From the NCBI RefSeq assembly GCF_009498035.1, contig NZ_CP034550.1, forward strand, positions 10,230,001 to 10,294,000: a stretch of DNA of 64,000 nucleotides, read 5' to 3'. A model generated the notes under the pieces. That model worked only from the letters and a program-made list of their open reading frames with translations. It ran no database searches and was not told the DNA's origin. This DNA comes from Saccharothrix syringae (GTDB taxonomy: Bacteria; Actinomycetota; Actinomycetes; Mycobacteriales; Pseudonocardiaceae). Position numbers and translations under genes: made by a program. Shown one piece after another: positions 14,919 to 23,368 of the stretch (position 1 is the stretch's first letter; every line of letters begins with the position of its first letter).

Positions 14919-15394
14919 CCACCTGGCTGGGCCTGGACGCCGGTCACGAGGACGCGGCCAAGGCGGACGCGATCGCGGTGTCGCTGTACGAGACGCTGCT
15001 GTTCCACGCGCAGGTCGTCTGCGTCCACGCGGTGGGCGACCACCACGCCCTGTCGTTCCGGCTCACCGACGAGCCGTCCGAGAACACCGTCTCCACCCTG
15101 ATCGAACGCGGCTACGGGGTGGCCGTGCACAACGGCAGCCTCCAGCGGCTGGCCGGGCCGGAGGAGCTGGCGCGCGGCGCCCTGCGCGCGGCCCTGGCCC
15201 ACCGGCACCGGCGGGAGGGTCGCGCGCTGCGGTTCCCGGGGCAGCGCGCGCTGCGCGGCCGGTACGGGGTTTCCGACATCATCGCGTTCAGCGCGATCGA
15301 GGAGGTCCTGCCGCACGGGATCAAGAGCGTCGACGCGCGGGGCGACCTGCAGCCGTTCTTCGCCAACGGCAGGCTGGTGCTGCGGGCCGGTTGA
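14915..15394 (+). CDS. Hypothetical protein (159 aa)
   Basis: Not recognised. The frame begins MTTWLGLDAGHEDAAKADAIAVSLYE and continues with alternating strands and helices; HAVGDHHALSFRLTD and RGYGVAVHNG suggest a mixed alpha/beta fold. No Cys, no signal peptide, no membrane helix. Codon use is typical of the chromosome. The ATG at 14915 sits in an ATGA overlap with a 14-codon leader that carries the only good ribosome-binding site. A distal half rich in Arg (RAALAHRHRREGRALRFPGQRALRGR) might bind nucleic acid, but that is weak. Confidence 0.6.
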   Translation: MTTWLGLDAGHEDAAKADAIAVSLYETLLFHAQVVCVHAVGDHHALSFRLTDEPSENTVSTLIERGYGVAVHNGSLQRLAGPEELARGALRAALAHRHRREGRALRFPGQRALRGRYGVSDIIAFSAIEEVLPHGIKSVDARGDLQPFFANGRLVLRAG

Positions 15395-15825
15395 GCCGTT
15401 CGCCCGGAGCCCGACCGCGCGCCTCCGCAGGAGTCGCCCGCCGGGGCGGGGTTCCGGCGAAGTCGTTCGTGTTGGTCAGTCGGTGATTCCGAGCAGGGCC
15501 GGTGGCCGTGTCGGGCCGCGGTCCGCGACCCGGCGGCGATGTCGGTGCGGGCGGTGCGCAGCTCGCAGCGCCCGTGCCCACGGCCGCGCGCGACCACCAC
15601 CGGCATCTCCTGCCAGGGCAAACCGTCGAGCAGCGGGGTGAACCCCACGGGTTCCTCGCCGGTGGGCACCCGCCGCTGCGCGAGCACCGCCCCGGCGGCG
15701 TGAACCGACCCCGGCCCGCGTCGACCCCTGCCCGCCAGGGCCCACCGCTTCCACCCTGCCGGCACGAACCGACAATCGCAGCAGGTCAGGCGCGGCCTGT
15801 GGACAACCGCCCGCGCGTCCCGCCG
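15395..15825. other. Intergenic region, possible gene remnant
   Basis: No gene can be supported. A minus-strand stretch at about 15560-15700 reads like protein (GFTPLLDGLPWQEMPVVVARG) but lacks a credible start and runs on past any family boundary, so it may be a decayed gene. Confidence 0.35.
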
Positions 15826-16083
15826 TCAGCCCGGGTGGGCGCCCACCGTGTCCTTGATCTGCGCACCCAGCTCCCCCGCGCTCCGCGCGCAGTGGGCGCA
15901 GCAGAAGAACCGCCCCTCCACCTCGACCCCGTGCCCGAGGATGCGGCACTCGCAGTGCTCGCAGCGCGGCGCGAGGCGCTGGATCGCGCACTCGAAGCTG
16001 TCGAACGTGTGCACCCCGCCGCCGACGGTGCGCACCTCGAAAGCCATCCAGTAGTCGTTGCCGCAGACGTCGCAAGTCGCCAT
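15826..16083 (-). CDS. Small cysteine-rich metal-binding protein (85 aa), metallothionein-like annotation class
   Basis: ATG at 16083 (MATCDVCGNDYW); a start six codons earlier lacks similarity. Nine Cys lie in knuckles: residues 4/7, 32, 41/44/46, 61/62 and 65, with His 25, 51 and 64 nearby (FDSFECAI, PRCEHCECRILGHG, FFCCAHCAR). This arrangement is common in small actinobacterial proteins often labelled prokaryotic metallothionein; the fold is more like paired zinc ribbons. Likely a zinc-binding or zinc-buffering protein. It is located just downstream of the tRNA-like sequence on the same strand. Confidence 0.75.
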   Translation of the reverse strand: MATCDVCGNDYWMAFEVRTVGGGVHTFDSFECAIQRLAPRCEHCECRILGHGVEVEGRFFCCAHCARSAGELGAQIKDTVGAHPG

Positions 16084-16130
16084 GGGCGCAGCGTGCGGCA
16101 CCCCCGGTACCCCGGCAACTCGAACCAGGC

Positions 16131-16203
16131 GGACCAGGCCGGATTCGAACCGGCGTCCTCCCTCCCGGGGGAGGGCGCGTCAACCACTGCGCTACATGGT
16201 CCC
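16131..16203 (-). tRNA. tRNA-like sequence with irregular anticodon arm (possible tRNA pseudogene)
   Basis: On the minus strand there is a clear D-arm (TAGCGCAGTGGTTGACGCGC), a perfect T-arm (GCCGG TTCGAAT CCGGC) and acceptor halves GGACCA / TGGTCC. The anticodon arm is irregular: CCTCC/GGAGG closes an 8-base loop CCCGGGAG, or CTCCC/GGGAG closes a 6-base loop. Neither has the standard 7-base loop with U33, and the spacing between acceptor and D stems is one base too long. The anticodon therefore cannot be assigned. It is either a decayed tRNA or an unusual one with an expanded loop. Confidence 0.45.
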
Positions 16204-16293
16204 GAGCCGCGGTGCCCCGAGGGGGCGCGGGCTCACGGCCACAACACTAACCATTCCGACCACTTTTGAGACAGTGCCGCTAAGGTCTGCCGG

Positions 16294-17403
16294 GTGCGCG
16301 GGGTGGACTACTACGAGCTACTGGGGATCGGTCGCAACGCCTCCGACGCCGAGATCCGGTCCGCCTACCGCTCGCTGGCCAAGGTCATGCACCCCGACGC
16401 GGGCGGCTCCGCGGGCACCTTCCGCATGCTGCAAGAGGCATATGACACCTTGCGGGACCCGGCCCGCAGGCGCGACTACGACCGGGGCTGGACGCACACC
16501 CGGCCCGGTGCCCGACCGGGCTCGCCGACCCGCCCGCCGCGTTCCGCCCGGACCGGCCGAACCCGCCACTTCGGTGACGACCCGGACTTCGTACCCCCGA
16601 AGCCGACCGTGGACGTGGGCGGCATCGCGTGGTGGCACCTGGTGGACGTCGGGCAGCGCGTGCGGTACGTGCCGACCTCGGGTCCCGGGCACGCGCCCGC
16701 GCTGGCGGCGGTGTGCGGGTGGGCCCTCCTGCTGCTGCCGGTGGTCGTCATCGACTTCTCGCCGCTGGCGCTGGGCGTGTGGCTGCTGGTGGTGGCAGCG
16801 GCGGCGGCCGCGGTGTTCCGGTTGGCCCGGCGGTACCAGCGGGCGGTGCGCGAGGACCGGGCGTTCGCCCGCGACCTCGACACCGGGGTGGTGCACGGGA
16901 CCACCGACGACCGGGTGTGCGAACGCCTCACCGCCGACCTGCTCAGCCGCTACCTGACCCGCCTGCCGGGCGCCCGCGTCTTCCACGGCCTGGCGTGGCC
17001 GGGGTCGGTGTTCGCCGACGTCGACCACGCCGTGCTGTGCGGGCGGCGGCTGGTGCTGATCGAGTCGAAGTCGTGGCTGCCCGGCCACTACGAGGCCGAG
17101 GACGACGGGACGCTGTGGCGCAACGGCCACCCGTTCCGCGGCGGCGGCACGCGGCTGCCGCGCAGCCTGGCGGTGTACCGGAAGCTGCTGCCGTGGCTGG
17201 ACATCCGGTGCGCGCTGCTGCTGTACCCGAGCCGGGCGGGCGCGGTGACCACCCGCGAACCGGCGGACGCCGTCGTGCCGCCGATGACGCCCGCCCAGTT
17301 CGTCGAGGAGGTCGGGGACTGGCTGGCCGAGGACCCGGCCGCGGTGGACCGGGAGGCGTTGCGCCTGCTCCTCGACCAGGTCGTGCCGATCAAGAGGGCC
17401 TAG
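16294..17403 (+). CDS. J-domain/NERD-domain fusion membrane protein (369 aa)
   Basis: Residues about 4-67 are a J-domain with the HPD tripeptide at 33-35 (KVMHPDAGG), the part that recruits and stimulates Hsp70. An Arg/Pro-rich linker follows. Two close hydrophobic helices lie around 143-180. From about 205 to 340 there is a NERD (nuclease-related) domain: RVFHGLAWPGSVFADVDHAVLCGRRLVLIESKSW, with the Asp...Glu-x-Lys pattern of restriction-endonuclease-like folds. GTG at 16294 starts directly at the J-domain. A J-domain joined to a membrane-tethered NERD domain is found in actinobacteria but the function is unknown; nucleic-acid processing is inferred from the fold. It converges with the GH26 gene, overlapping by four bases. 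Confidence 0.8.
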   Translation: MRGVDYYELLGIGRNASDAEIRSAYRSLAKVMHPDAGGSAGTFRMLQEAYDTLRDPARRRDYDRGWTHTRPGARPGSPTRPPRSARTGRTRHFGDDPDFVPPKPTVDVGGIAWWHLVDVGQRVRYVPTSGPGHAPALAAVCGWALLLLPVVVIDFSPLALGVWLLVVAAAAAAVFRLARRYQRAVREDRAFARDLDTGVVHGTTDDRVCERLTADLLSRYLTRLPGARVFHGLAWPGSVFADVDHAVLCGRRLVLIESKSWLPGHYEAEDDGTLWRNGHPFRGGGTRLPRSLAVYRKLLPWLDIRCALLLYPSRAGAVTTREPADAVVPPMTPAQFVEEVGDWLAEDPAAVDREALRLLLDQVVPIKRA

Positions 17404-18767
17404 TACACGCCCATTTCCCACAGCGAGTAGCCGTAGGGCGTGCCCCGCTGGAACGCGTACAACTTCACGTACCGCGCGGTGGCGTTGACGGTGACCTCGT
17501 CGGTGCCGCCGTCGGCCGCGTAGTCCTCGTGCACCGTGGTCCACGTGACGCCGTCCAGGGAGGTCTGGACCTGGTACTGGCGCGCGTAGGCGGCCTCCCA
17601 GACCAGCCGGACGCGGCCGACCTGGCGGGCCGACCCGAGGTCGACCCACAGCGAGTGCTGGTCGGTGTGGGCGCTGCTCCAGCGGGTGGCCGGGTTGCCG
17701 TCGACCGCGTTCGCGGCCGGGTAGGCCGGGCCCTCCACCGCCGTGGAGTACGCCGGTCGGCCCAGCGCGAGGTTGGCGCCCGCGGTGAGCTGCCCCTGGT
17801 TGACCGCGCGGGGCGAGCCGTAGGTGGCGCGGACGGCGCTGTCGGGGTTGAGGGTCTTGTCGTCGAAGAACTCGGGCCACGCCATGAAGTAGGTCCAGTC
17901 GGGCTGGGACGCGAGTTCCTGCGGCGACGGCACCCGGCCGACCTCGGCCAGCGCGATCGGCTTGCCGTTGGCGATGGTCTTGAGGGTGTTGTAGTAGGTC
18001 GTGGAGGGCCAGAAGCTGTTCCACGCGTCGAGCGACACGACGTCCGCGTACGCCGCGCCCGGGTAGTAGCCGGCCATGCCGGCCGCGTCGAGGTCCTTGA
18101 CGTTCCAGACCCACGCCATGCCGGTCAGCCCGCGCGTGCGGACCAGGTGGTCGTGGGTGATCTGGTAGAGCCGGCGGCTGCCGCTCGCGCCGGGCCGGCC
18201 GCCCCACCACGCCCACGGGTCGTTCATCTCGTGCAGGGGCCGGAACAGGGGCTGCACGCCCGCGTCCAGCAGTTGCCGCAGGAACGGCACGACCTCGTCG
18301 AGGCGGGCCTTCCAGGCGTTGTTGAGGGCGGTGCCGTCGGTGACCAGCTGCGACCACTGGGCGTCGGTGAGGCGGTCCTGGACCCCCGCGTCCCAGGCGC
18401 AGGCGCTGCCGCGCGTGGGCGGGCAGACGTGCCAGGTCAGGGCGACCAGGGAGCCGTTGCGCCACTCGGTCTTCGCCTGGTCGACCATGGTCTGGCGGTG
18501 GGCGACGTCGTCGGCGGCGAACAGGAAGTCACCGCCCCACAGGCCGGGGTAGACGCCGGTGACGGCGTGGACCTTGGCGGTGTGGCGGGCGGGGTCGGAG
18601 TTGGGCTCCTTGTTGTGCATCCCGGTCACCGTGCGGGTGCCACTGATGCGCTTCAGGTAGTCGACCACGGGCACCGGCGGAGGTGCGGCCGAGACCGGTG
18701 GAGCGACTGTGACGATCAAAAGTGCTGCTAGCAACGCTGCTCTACGCACTTGTCCTACCTTCCTCAA
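17400..18767 (-). CDS. Secreted GH26 beta-mannanase with F5/8-type carbohydrate-binding domain
   Basis: Exported glycoside hydrolase of 455 aa. Residues 1-27 are a signal peptide (RRAALLAALLIVTVAPPVSA, cut near APP). Residues about 33-320 are a GH26 (beta/alpha)8 domain: acid/base Glu180 in RPLHEMNDPWAWWG and nucleophile Glu275 in IALAEVGR, with MAWVWN on the expected strand. Residues about 335-455 form a discoidin/F5-8 C (CBM32-like) domain (AVDGNPATRWSSAHTDQHSLWVDLGS). The likely substrate is beta-mannan or galactomannan. An imperfect 24-bp palindrome about 45 bases upstream of the start could be the operator for a sugar-responsive LacI/GntR-type repressor. Confidence 0.9.
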   Translation of the reverse strand: MRKVGQVRRAALLAALLIVTVAPPVSAAPPPVPVVDYLKRISGTRTVTGMHNKEPNSDPARHTAKVHAVTGVYPGLWGGDFLFAADDVAHRQTMVDQAKTEWRNGSLVALTWHVCPPTRGSACAWDAGVQDRLTDAQWSQLVTDGTALNNAWKARLDEVVPFLRQLLDAGVQPLFRPLHEMNDPWAWWGGRPGASGSRRLYQITHDHLVRTRGLTGMAWVWNVKDLDAAGMAGYYPGAAYADVVSLDAWNSFWPSTTYYNTLKTIANGKPIALAEVGRVPSPQELASQPDWTYFMAWPEFFDDKTLNPDSAVRATYGSPRAVNQGQLTAGANLALGRPAYSTAVEGPAYPAANAVDGNPATRWSSAHTDQHSLWVDLGSARQVGRVRLVWEAAYARQYQVQTSLDGVTWTTVHEDYAADGGTDEVTVNATARYVKLYAFQRGTPYGYSLWEMGVY

Positions 18768-18811
18768 GGTGGCGGCCTTTGGGAGGTCGGCGACGGATTT
18801 CGGACGCTACT

Positions 18812-18835
18812 GGTTAACCGCTTAAGCGGTCAACC
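18812..18835. promoter_or_regulatory. 24-bp imperfect palindrome upstream of the GH26 gene (candidate operator)
   Basis: Eleven of twelve base pairs match across a centre at 18823/18824, with core ACCGCTTAAGCGGT flanked by GGTTA on the left and CAACC on the right. It lies between the divergent mannanase (start 18767) and oxidoreductase (start 18908) genes, where it could control either. Confidence 0.6.
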
Positions 18836-18907
18836 GTTCGGCCCATGTCCTTTTCCAGGTCGGGGGGCTACGTTTCCCCGGCGGGCCACCGGGCGTGAGG
18901 AGCGGGC

Positions 18908-20086
18908 ATGAAGGTCGACGTGTTCAACGAGATCCAGGACCCCCGCCCGTGGCAGGAGGGCCACCAGGGCGCGCGGATCGCCGAGGCCCTGGAGCAGGCC
19001 CGACTGGCCGACTCCCTCGGCTACGGCTGCTGGTGGCAGGTCGAGCACCACGGCGCCGAGGAGTTCAGCCTGTCGTCGGCGCCCGAGCTGCTGCTGGCCG
19101 CGATCTCGCAGCAGACCTCCCGCATCCGCCTGGGCCACTCCGCGGTCCTCGCCCCGGCCCGGTTCAACCACCCGATCCGGGTCGCCGAGCGGGCCGCGAC
19201 GCTCGACCACCTCAGCGGCGGGCGGCTGGAACTCGGCCTGACCAGGTCGACCGGACCGGAGTGGCGGCTGTTCAACATCGACCCCGCGGACGTGCGGCGG
19301 CAGACGCAGCAGGCGTTCGAGATGATCCCCCGGATGTGGGCGTCGGAGCGCTTCTCGCACTCCAGCGAGGACTTCGAGATCCACGACGTGCCGATCGTGC
19401 CCAAGCCCGTGCAGCGGCCCCACCCGCCGCTGTGGCAGGCGGCGGCCAACCCCGCGTCGTTCGAGGAGGCCGGCCGCCGCGGCGTCGGGGTGCTGGGCAC
19501 CACGATCTGGGAGTCGGCCGAACGGGTCCGCCGGATGATCGGCCTCTACCGCGCGGCGGCCAGGGCCTGCACGTCACCGGTCGGCTCCTACGTCAACGAC
19601 CAGGTCGCGTTCTTCACCTTCGTGCACTGCGCCGAGACCGACGAGCAGGCCGCCCGCAACGGCGCCGTCGCGGCGGCCGCCTGGTACACGGTCAAGGCGC
19701 TGACGTTCTTCGAGGCGGCCGACGCCTTCGTCGAGAACACCCGCCGCCAGGAAGAACTGCTGAACTCCCCCACCGGCGGCGGCCTGACCGGCGACTTCCT
19801 GCGCACCGAGGCCGCGAACTCCACCGGCCCGACGCGGGCGCAGCTCGTCATCGGCCGGGTGCTGCAGGGCGAGGAGGTGGACCCGGAGGAGATCTTCGAG
19901 GCGCTGAACGAGCAGGACTCGCTGATCGTCGGCAGCCCGGAGACGTGCCGGAAGAAGATGCGGGTCTACGCGGACATGGGCATCGACCGCCTGATGACCT
20001 TCCACCAGGTCGGCGGGATGAAGCACGAGGACGTCATGCGGAGCCTGCAGCTGATCGGCGACCTGATCCCCGAGTTCGACAAGTGA
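18908..20086 (+). CDS. Luciferase-like (LLM-class) flavin-dependent oxidoreductase
   Basis: Flavin-dependent monooxygenase-type enzyme of 392 aa with the bacterial luciferase fold. Visible family segments are ADSLGYGCWWQVEHH near residue 36, SRIRLGHSAVLAPARFNHPIRVAERAATLDHLSGGRLELGLTRST (split here only by function), PKPVQRPHPPLWQA, and IVGSPETCRKKMRVYADMGIDRLMTF near the end, all typical of the F420- or FMN-using group. The last is the common 'G-x-P-x-x-V/C' loop that closes the pocket. ATG 18908 follows GAGGAGCGGGC. The substrate is unknown; it has no pathway neighbours. It is divergent from the mannanase gene. Confidence 0.9.
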   Translation: MKVDVFNEIQDPRPWQEGHQGARIAEALEQARLADSLGYGCWWQVEHHGAEEFSLSSAPELLLAAISQQTSRIRLGHSAVLAPARFNHPIRVAERAATLDHLSGGRLELGLTRSTGPEWRLFNIDPADVRRQTQQAFEMIPRMWASERFSHSSEDFEIHDVPIVPKPVQRPHPPLWQAAANPASFEEAGRRGVGVLGTTIWESAERVRRMIGLYRAAARACTSPVGSYVNDQVAFFTFVHCAETDEQAARNGAVAAAAWYTVKALTFFEAADAFVENTRRQEELLNSPTGGGLTGDFLRTEAANSTGPTRAQLVIGRVLQGEEVDPEEIFEALNEQDSLIVGSPETCRKKMRVYADMGIDRLMTFHQVGGMKHEDVMRSLQLIGDLIPEFDK

Positions 20087-20215
20087 GCCGCCACCATCGG
20101 GAAAAGCATCAACCGCGTTACCGACACGACTCCGAACGAGTGAAGAAAGGACAATCCGTAACAGAATCACCGACGGTCGCGATGCCTCAGTAAATCGGAA
20201 CTGAGGACGTGCCCC

Positions 20216-20983
20216 ATGACTTCACCCCAAAGCATTCACGAGCAGTACTCGCCTGTGCCGAAACCGCCGAAACCGAGCAGGTTCGGCGCCCTGGCGTGGA
20301 CGGCGCTGATCCTGGGGATAGTGGGGGTCGTCGGTTCGCCGATCATCATCCTGAACAACCTCACCGCCGTCGCGGCGGGCGTCGGACTGGTGCTCGGCGT
20401 CATCGCGCTGTTCGGCACCCGGAAGGTCCTCGCGGTCGCCGGCACGGCGCTCTGCGTCCTCGCCGTCGTCTTCACCGTCATGGCGCAGGCCGCCGCCGTG
20501 AAGGAACTCGACGAGATCATCGGCGGCACGACCAACGAGGGTCGGGTGGGCAGCGGCGGCACCACCGCCCAGACCGACGCCGCCCAGACCCCGCCCACCT
20601 GGGGACAGCGCTACACGTGGCGGGACGGCCTGGCCGTCGAGGTCTCCGCCCCGACGACGTGCGCACCGGGCCAGTACGCCGCCCCCCAGGGCGTGGTCCG
20701 CGGCGCCAAGGTGACCGTCACGATCGTCAACGGCACCGACAAGGCGTTCGACACGGCCCTGCTGTCCCTGGGCGACGCCCAGTTCGACGGCAGGAAAGCC
20801 GAATCCGTGTTCGACAGCAACGGCCCGTGCGGTGGCGGCGGTTTCGAGAGCACCACGGTGCTGCCGGGCAAGACGTACACCTACGAGTCGGCCTTCTCGG
20901 TGGGCGCGCAGCCCGGCGAACTCCAGATCACGCTGCAACCCGGGTTCGGCGACGACAAGGCCGTTTTCGTGGGCCAGGCTTAG
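20216..20983 (+). CDS. Membrane protein with extracellular DUF4352-like domain
   Basis: ATG 20216 after GAGGACGTGCCCC. Residues about 20-95 contain two to three hydrophobic helices (ALAWTALILGIVGVVGSPII, LVLGVIALFG, ALCVLAVVFTVMAQAA); the N-terminus is a short Pro-rich cytoplasmic tail. After a Gly/Thr linker, residues about 135-255 look like the immunoglobulin-like DUF4352 domain used for extracytoplasmic stress or cell-wall sensing (KVTVTIVNGTDKAFDTALLSL, LPGKTYTYESAFSV). Two Cys (CAPG near 148 and GPCGG near 203) may form a disulfide. It stands alone. Confidence 0.75.
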   Translation: MTSPQSIHEQYSPVPKPPKPSRFGALAWTALILGIVGVVGSPIIILNNLTAVAAGVGLVLGVIALFGTRKVLAVAGTALCVLAVVFTVMAQAAAVKELDEIIGGTTNEGRVGSGGTTAQTDAAQTPPTWGQRYTWRDGLAVEVSAPTTCAPGQYAAPQGVVRGAKVTVTIVNGTDKAFDTALLSLGDAQFDGRKAESVFDSNGPCGGGGFESTTVLPGKTYTYESAFSVGAQPGELQITLQPGFGDDKAVFVGQA

Positions 20984-21087
20984 CCGAAATCCCCATTTCG
21001 GCGAGCATCCGCCAGAATTCGGTGCCGGGAGACGGCATTACCACCGCGCCACCTCCCGGCACCGCGGGTCGGGCACACCGTGCCACC

Positions 21088-21651
21088 ATGTCCCGCATGG
21101 TGTGCCTGGCGCAGAACCCCGAAGCCGACGAACTGCTGGCCAACGACATGTTCGCCCTGCTCGTCGGCATGATGCTCGACCAGCAGATCCCGATGGAGAA
21201 GGCGTTCAGCGGCCCCAAGGTGCTGGCCGACCGGCTCGGCGCGTTCTCGCCGCAGGCCATCGCGGACGCCGACGCCGACCGGTTCGCGGCCCTCATGGCG
21301 CAACCACCCGCCGTGCACCGGTTTCCCGGGTCGATGGCCGGGCGGGTGCAGGCGTTGGCGCGGGCCGTCGTGGAGGGGTACGGCGGGGACGTCACCGCCA
21401 TCTGGGCCGACGGGGACGGGGCGGCCGTGCTCAAGCGGCTCAAGGGGTTGCCCGGGTTCGGGGACCAGAAGGCGCGGATCTTCCTGGCCCTGCTGGGCAA
21501 GCAGTTCGACGTTCAGCCCGACGGGTGGCGGGAGGCGGCCGGGGCCTACGGGGAGGCCGGGTCGCGGCGCAGTGTGGCCGACGTGGTGGACCGGGTCTCC
21601 CTGGGCGAGGTCAGGGAGTTCAAGAAGGCCGCCAAAGCCGCGAAGAAGTGA
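21088..21651 (+). CDS. HhH-GPD family base-excision repair protein (187 aa)
   Basis: ATG 21088 is the first start that fits the family; the long frame upstream overlaps the previous gene. The protein has MFALLVGMMLDQQIPMEKAF, the helical N-terminal part, and LKRLKGLPGFGDQKARIFLALLGKQF, a helix-hairpin-helix (GLPGFG-x-x-KA) that contacts DNA backbone. Residues DQQIPM...F form the substrate-pocket helix. No iron-sulfur Cys cluster. Actinobacteria encode a conserved group of such short HhH-GPD proteins whose base specificity is unknown. The final KKAAKAAKK tail is basic. Confidence 0.8.
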   Translation: MSRMVCLAQNPEADELLANDMFALLVGMMLDQQIPMEKAFSGPKVLADRLGAFSPQAIADADADRFAALMAQPPAVHRFPGSMAGRVQALARAVVEGYGGDVTAIWADGDGAAVLKRLKGLPGFGDQKARIFLALLGKQFDVQPDGWREAAGAYGEAGSRRSVADVVDRVSLGEVREFKKAAKAAKK

Positions 21652-21940
21652 CGTCCGGTTCGGTGGACGTCGCGGGTGGGGGCTCGGGGGTTCTTCGTCG
21701 CCCTGCTCGCGGGTGAGGTGAGCACCACCGCGAGCACCGCGGCGGCCTGCTCACCCTCCGGGGTGCACGACCGCCACCTGCCCCGGGGCCGGCGCGACCC
21801 GGCTTCTCCGCCGGCGGGAGCCGGGGCCGGGGCGGGTTCAAAGGGACCAGCACCCCCTACACCGGCAGCGGGCCGGAGCTGCCCGGACCGGACGGCGGGA
21901 ACGCGTCCACCAACCGATCCCCCGCGGTTAGAGTCCCGGC

Positions 21941-23368
21941 GTGCAGTTGCCGGGACTCTCCGACCTCACCCCGCTCGGCCGGGGCGGGTTCGCCACCGTC
22001 TACCGCGCCCGCCAGGTCCACCTCGACCGCGACGTCGCCGTCAAGGTCGACGACCGGGTGCTGCGGACCGAGCGGGACCGGCGGCGGTTCCTGCGCGAGG
22101 TCCACGCCGCCGCCCGCCTGTCCGGGCACCCGCACGTCGTCTCGGTGCACGACGCGAACTTCACCCCCGAGGGCACGCCCTACCTGGTGATGGAGCTGTG
22201 CGCGGGCGGGTCGCTGGCCGACCTGGTGCGGCGCGAGGGGCGGCTGCCCGCCGAGCGCGTGCGGCAGCTCGGGGTGCAGCTCGCGGACGCGCTGGCGGTC
22301 GCCCACGCCGAGGGCGTCCTGCACCGCGACATCAAGCCCGGCAACATCCTGCTCGACCGGTACGGCACGGCGAAGCTGGCCGACTTCGGGCTGGCCGCGC
22401 TGCTGGACGCCGAGGGCTCCAGCACCGTCACCCGCGACTCGCTGAGCCCCAGCTACGCGCCGCCCGAGGCGTTCGCGATGGCGCACCCGACGCCGGCCGC
22501 GGACGTGTACTCGCTCGCCGCCACCCTGTACGACCTGCTCGCCGGCAGGCCGCCGCGGCCGGTGCCGTGGCCGATCGAGTCGTTCGACCACCTCGGTGAG
22601 GTGCTGCGCTCGCCCGTGCCGCCGGTGCCGGGGGTGCCGCGCGACCTGCACGAGGCGCTGGTGCGGGCGTTGGAGCCCGACGTCGCGCACCGGACGCCCA
22701 GCGCCGCCCGCCTGCGCCAGGAGCTGGCCGGGGCGACCACGCCCCGGCCACCGCTCCAGCCCCGACCCCAGCCGGCACCGCGGTACGTCGCCCCCCTGTC
22801 GTCACCCGTCCCGGTGAAGCGGAAGCCGTGGCCGCTGGTGGTCGGCGCGGCGGTGCTGGCCGTGGTCGTCGCGGGCGGCACGTGGTGGTGGGCGACCCGC
22901 GGCACCGCCGCCGCCGGTCAGCCCTCCGACCCGACGACCACCACCGGAACCACCGGAACCACCGGCACCGGAACCCGGACCGACCCGCCGCCGTACCTCG
23001 CGCAGTGCGGCACGGGCTTCTGCGTCGACAGGCCCACCTGCTACCACGGCATCAACAACGCCGGTGGCCAGGCCGCCACCGCCCGCCGCACCGCCGACTG
23101 CTCGGTCGAGCACTTCTGGGAGGCGTTCGCGGGCGGCTGGTTGTCGGGGCCGGTGCCCAGGGTCGGCAGCGACGAGCTGGCGCGGGCCGCCGAGGTGGCC
23201 GGGGTGTGCACGAGGGAGGCGATGCTGGCCAACACCCGCCCGAAGGTGGACACCTCGACCTGGGAGATCACCGCGGTGGGCTTCACCGACGGCGACCGCG
23301 CCTACTTCCACTGCCTGGCCAGCGAGCCCGCCGCGGGCGAGGTCACCACCAGCGCCTTCGGCTCCTGA
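21941..23368 (+). CDS. Ser/Thr protein kinase, membrane-anchored, with Cys-containing sensor domain
   Basis: Hanks-type kinase of 475 aa. The kinase domain spans residues about 8-265: glycine loop GRGGFATV, ATP-anchoring Lys35 (VAVKVDD), HRD 128-130 (HRDIKPGN), DFG 148-150 and the APE-type PPEAF. A Pro-rich linker leads to one membrane helix near residues 295-315, and an extracellular Thr/Gly-rich stalk carries a C-terminal domain with at least six Cys. That domain resembles no PASTA repeat and is unassigned. GTG 21941 starts right at the kinase domain. The last 67 bases overlap the convergent MFS gene. Confidence 0.9.
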   Translation: MQLPGLSDLTPLGRGGFATVYRARQVHLDRDVAVKVDDRVLRTERDRRRFLREVHAAARLSGHPHVVSVHDANFTPEGTPYLVMELCAGGSLADLVRREGRLPAERVRQLGVQLADALAVAHAEGVLHRDIKPGNILLDRYGTAKLADFGLAALLDAEGSSTVTRDSLSPSYAPPEAFAMAHPTPAADVYSLAATLYDLLAGRPPRPVPWPIESFDHLGEVLRSPVPPVPGVPRDLHEALVRALEPDVAHRTPSAARLRQELAGATTPRPPLQPRPQPAPRYVAPLSSPVPVKRKPWPLVVGAAVLAVVVAGGTWWWATRGTAAAGQPSDPTTTTGTTGTTGTGTRTDPPPYLAQCGTGFCVDRPTCYHGINNAGGQAATARRTADCSVEHFWEAFAGGWLSGPVPRVGSDELARAAEVAGVCTREAMLANTRPKVDTSTWEITAVGFTDGDRAYFHCLASEPAAGEVTTSAFGS

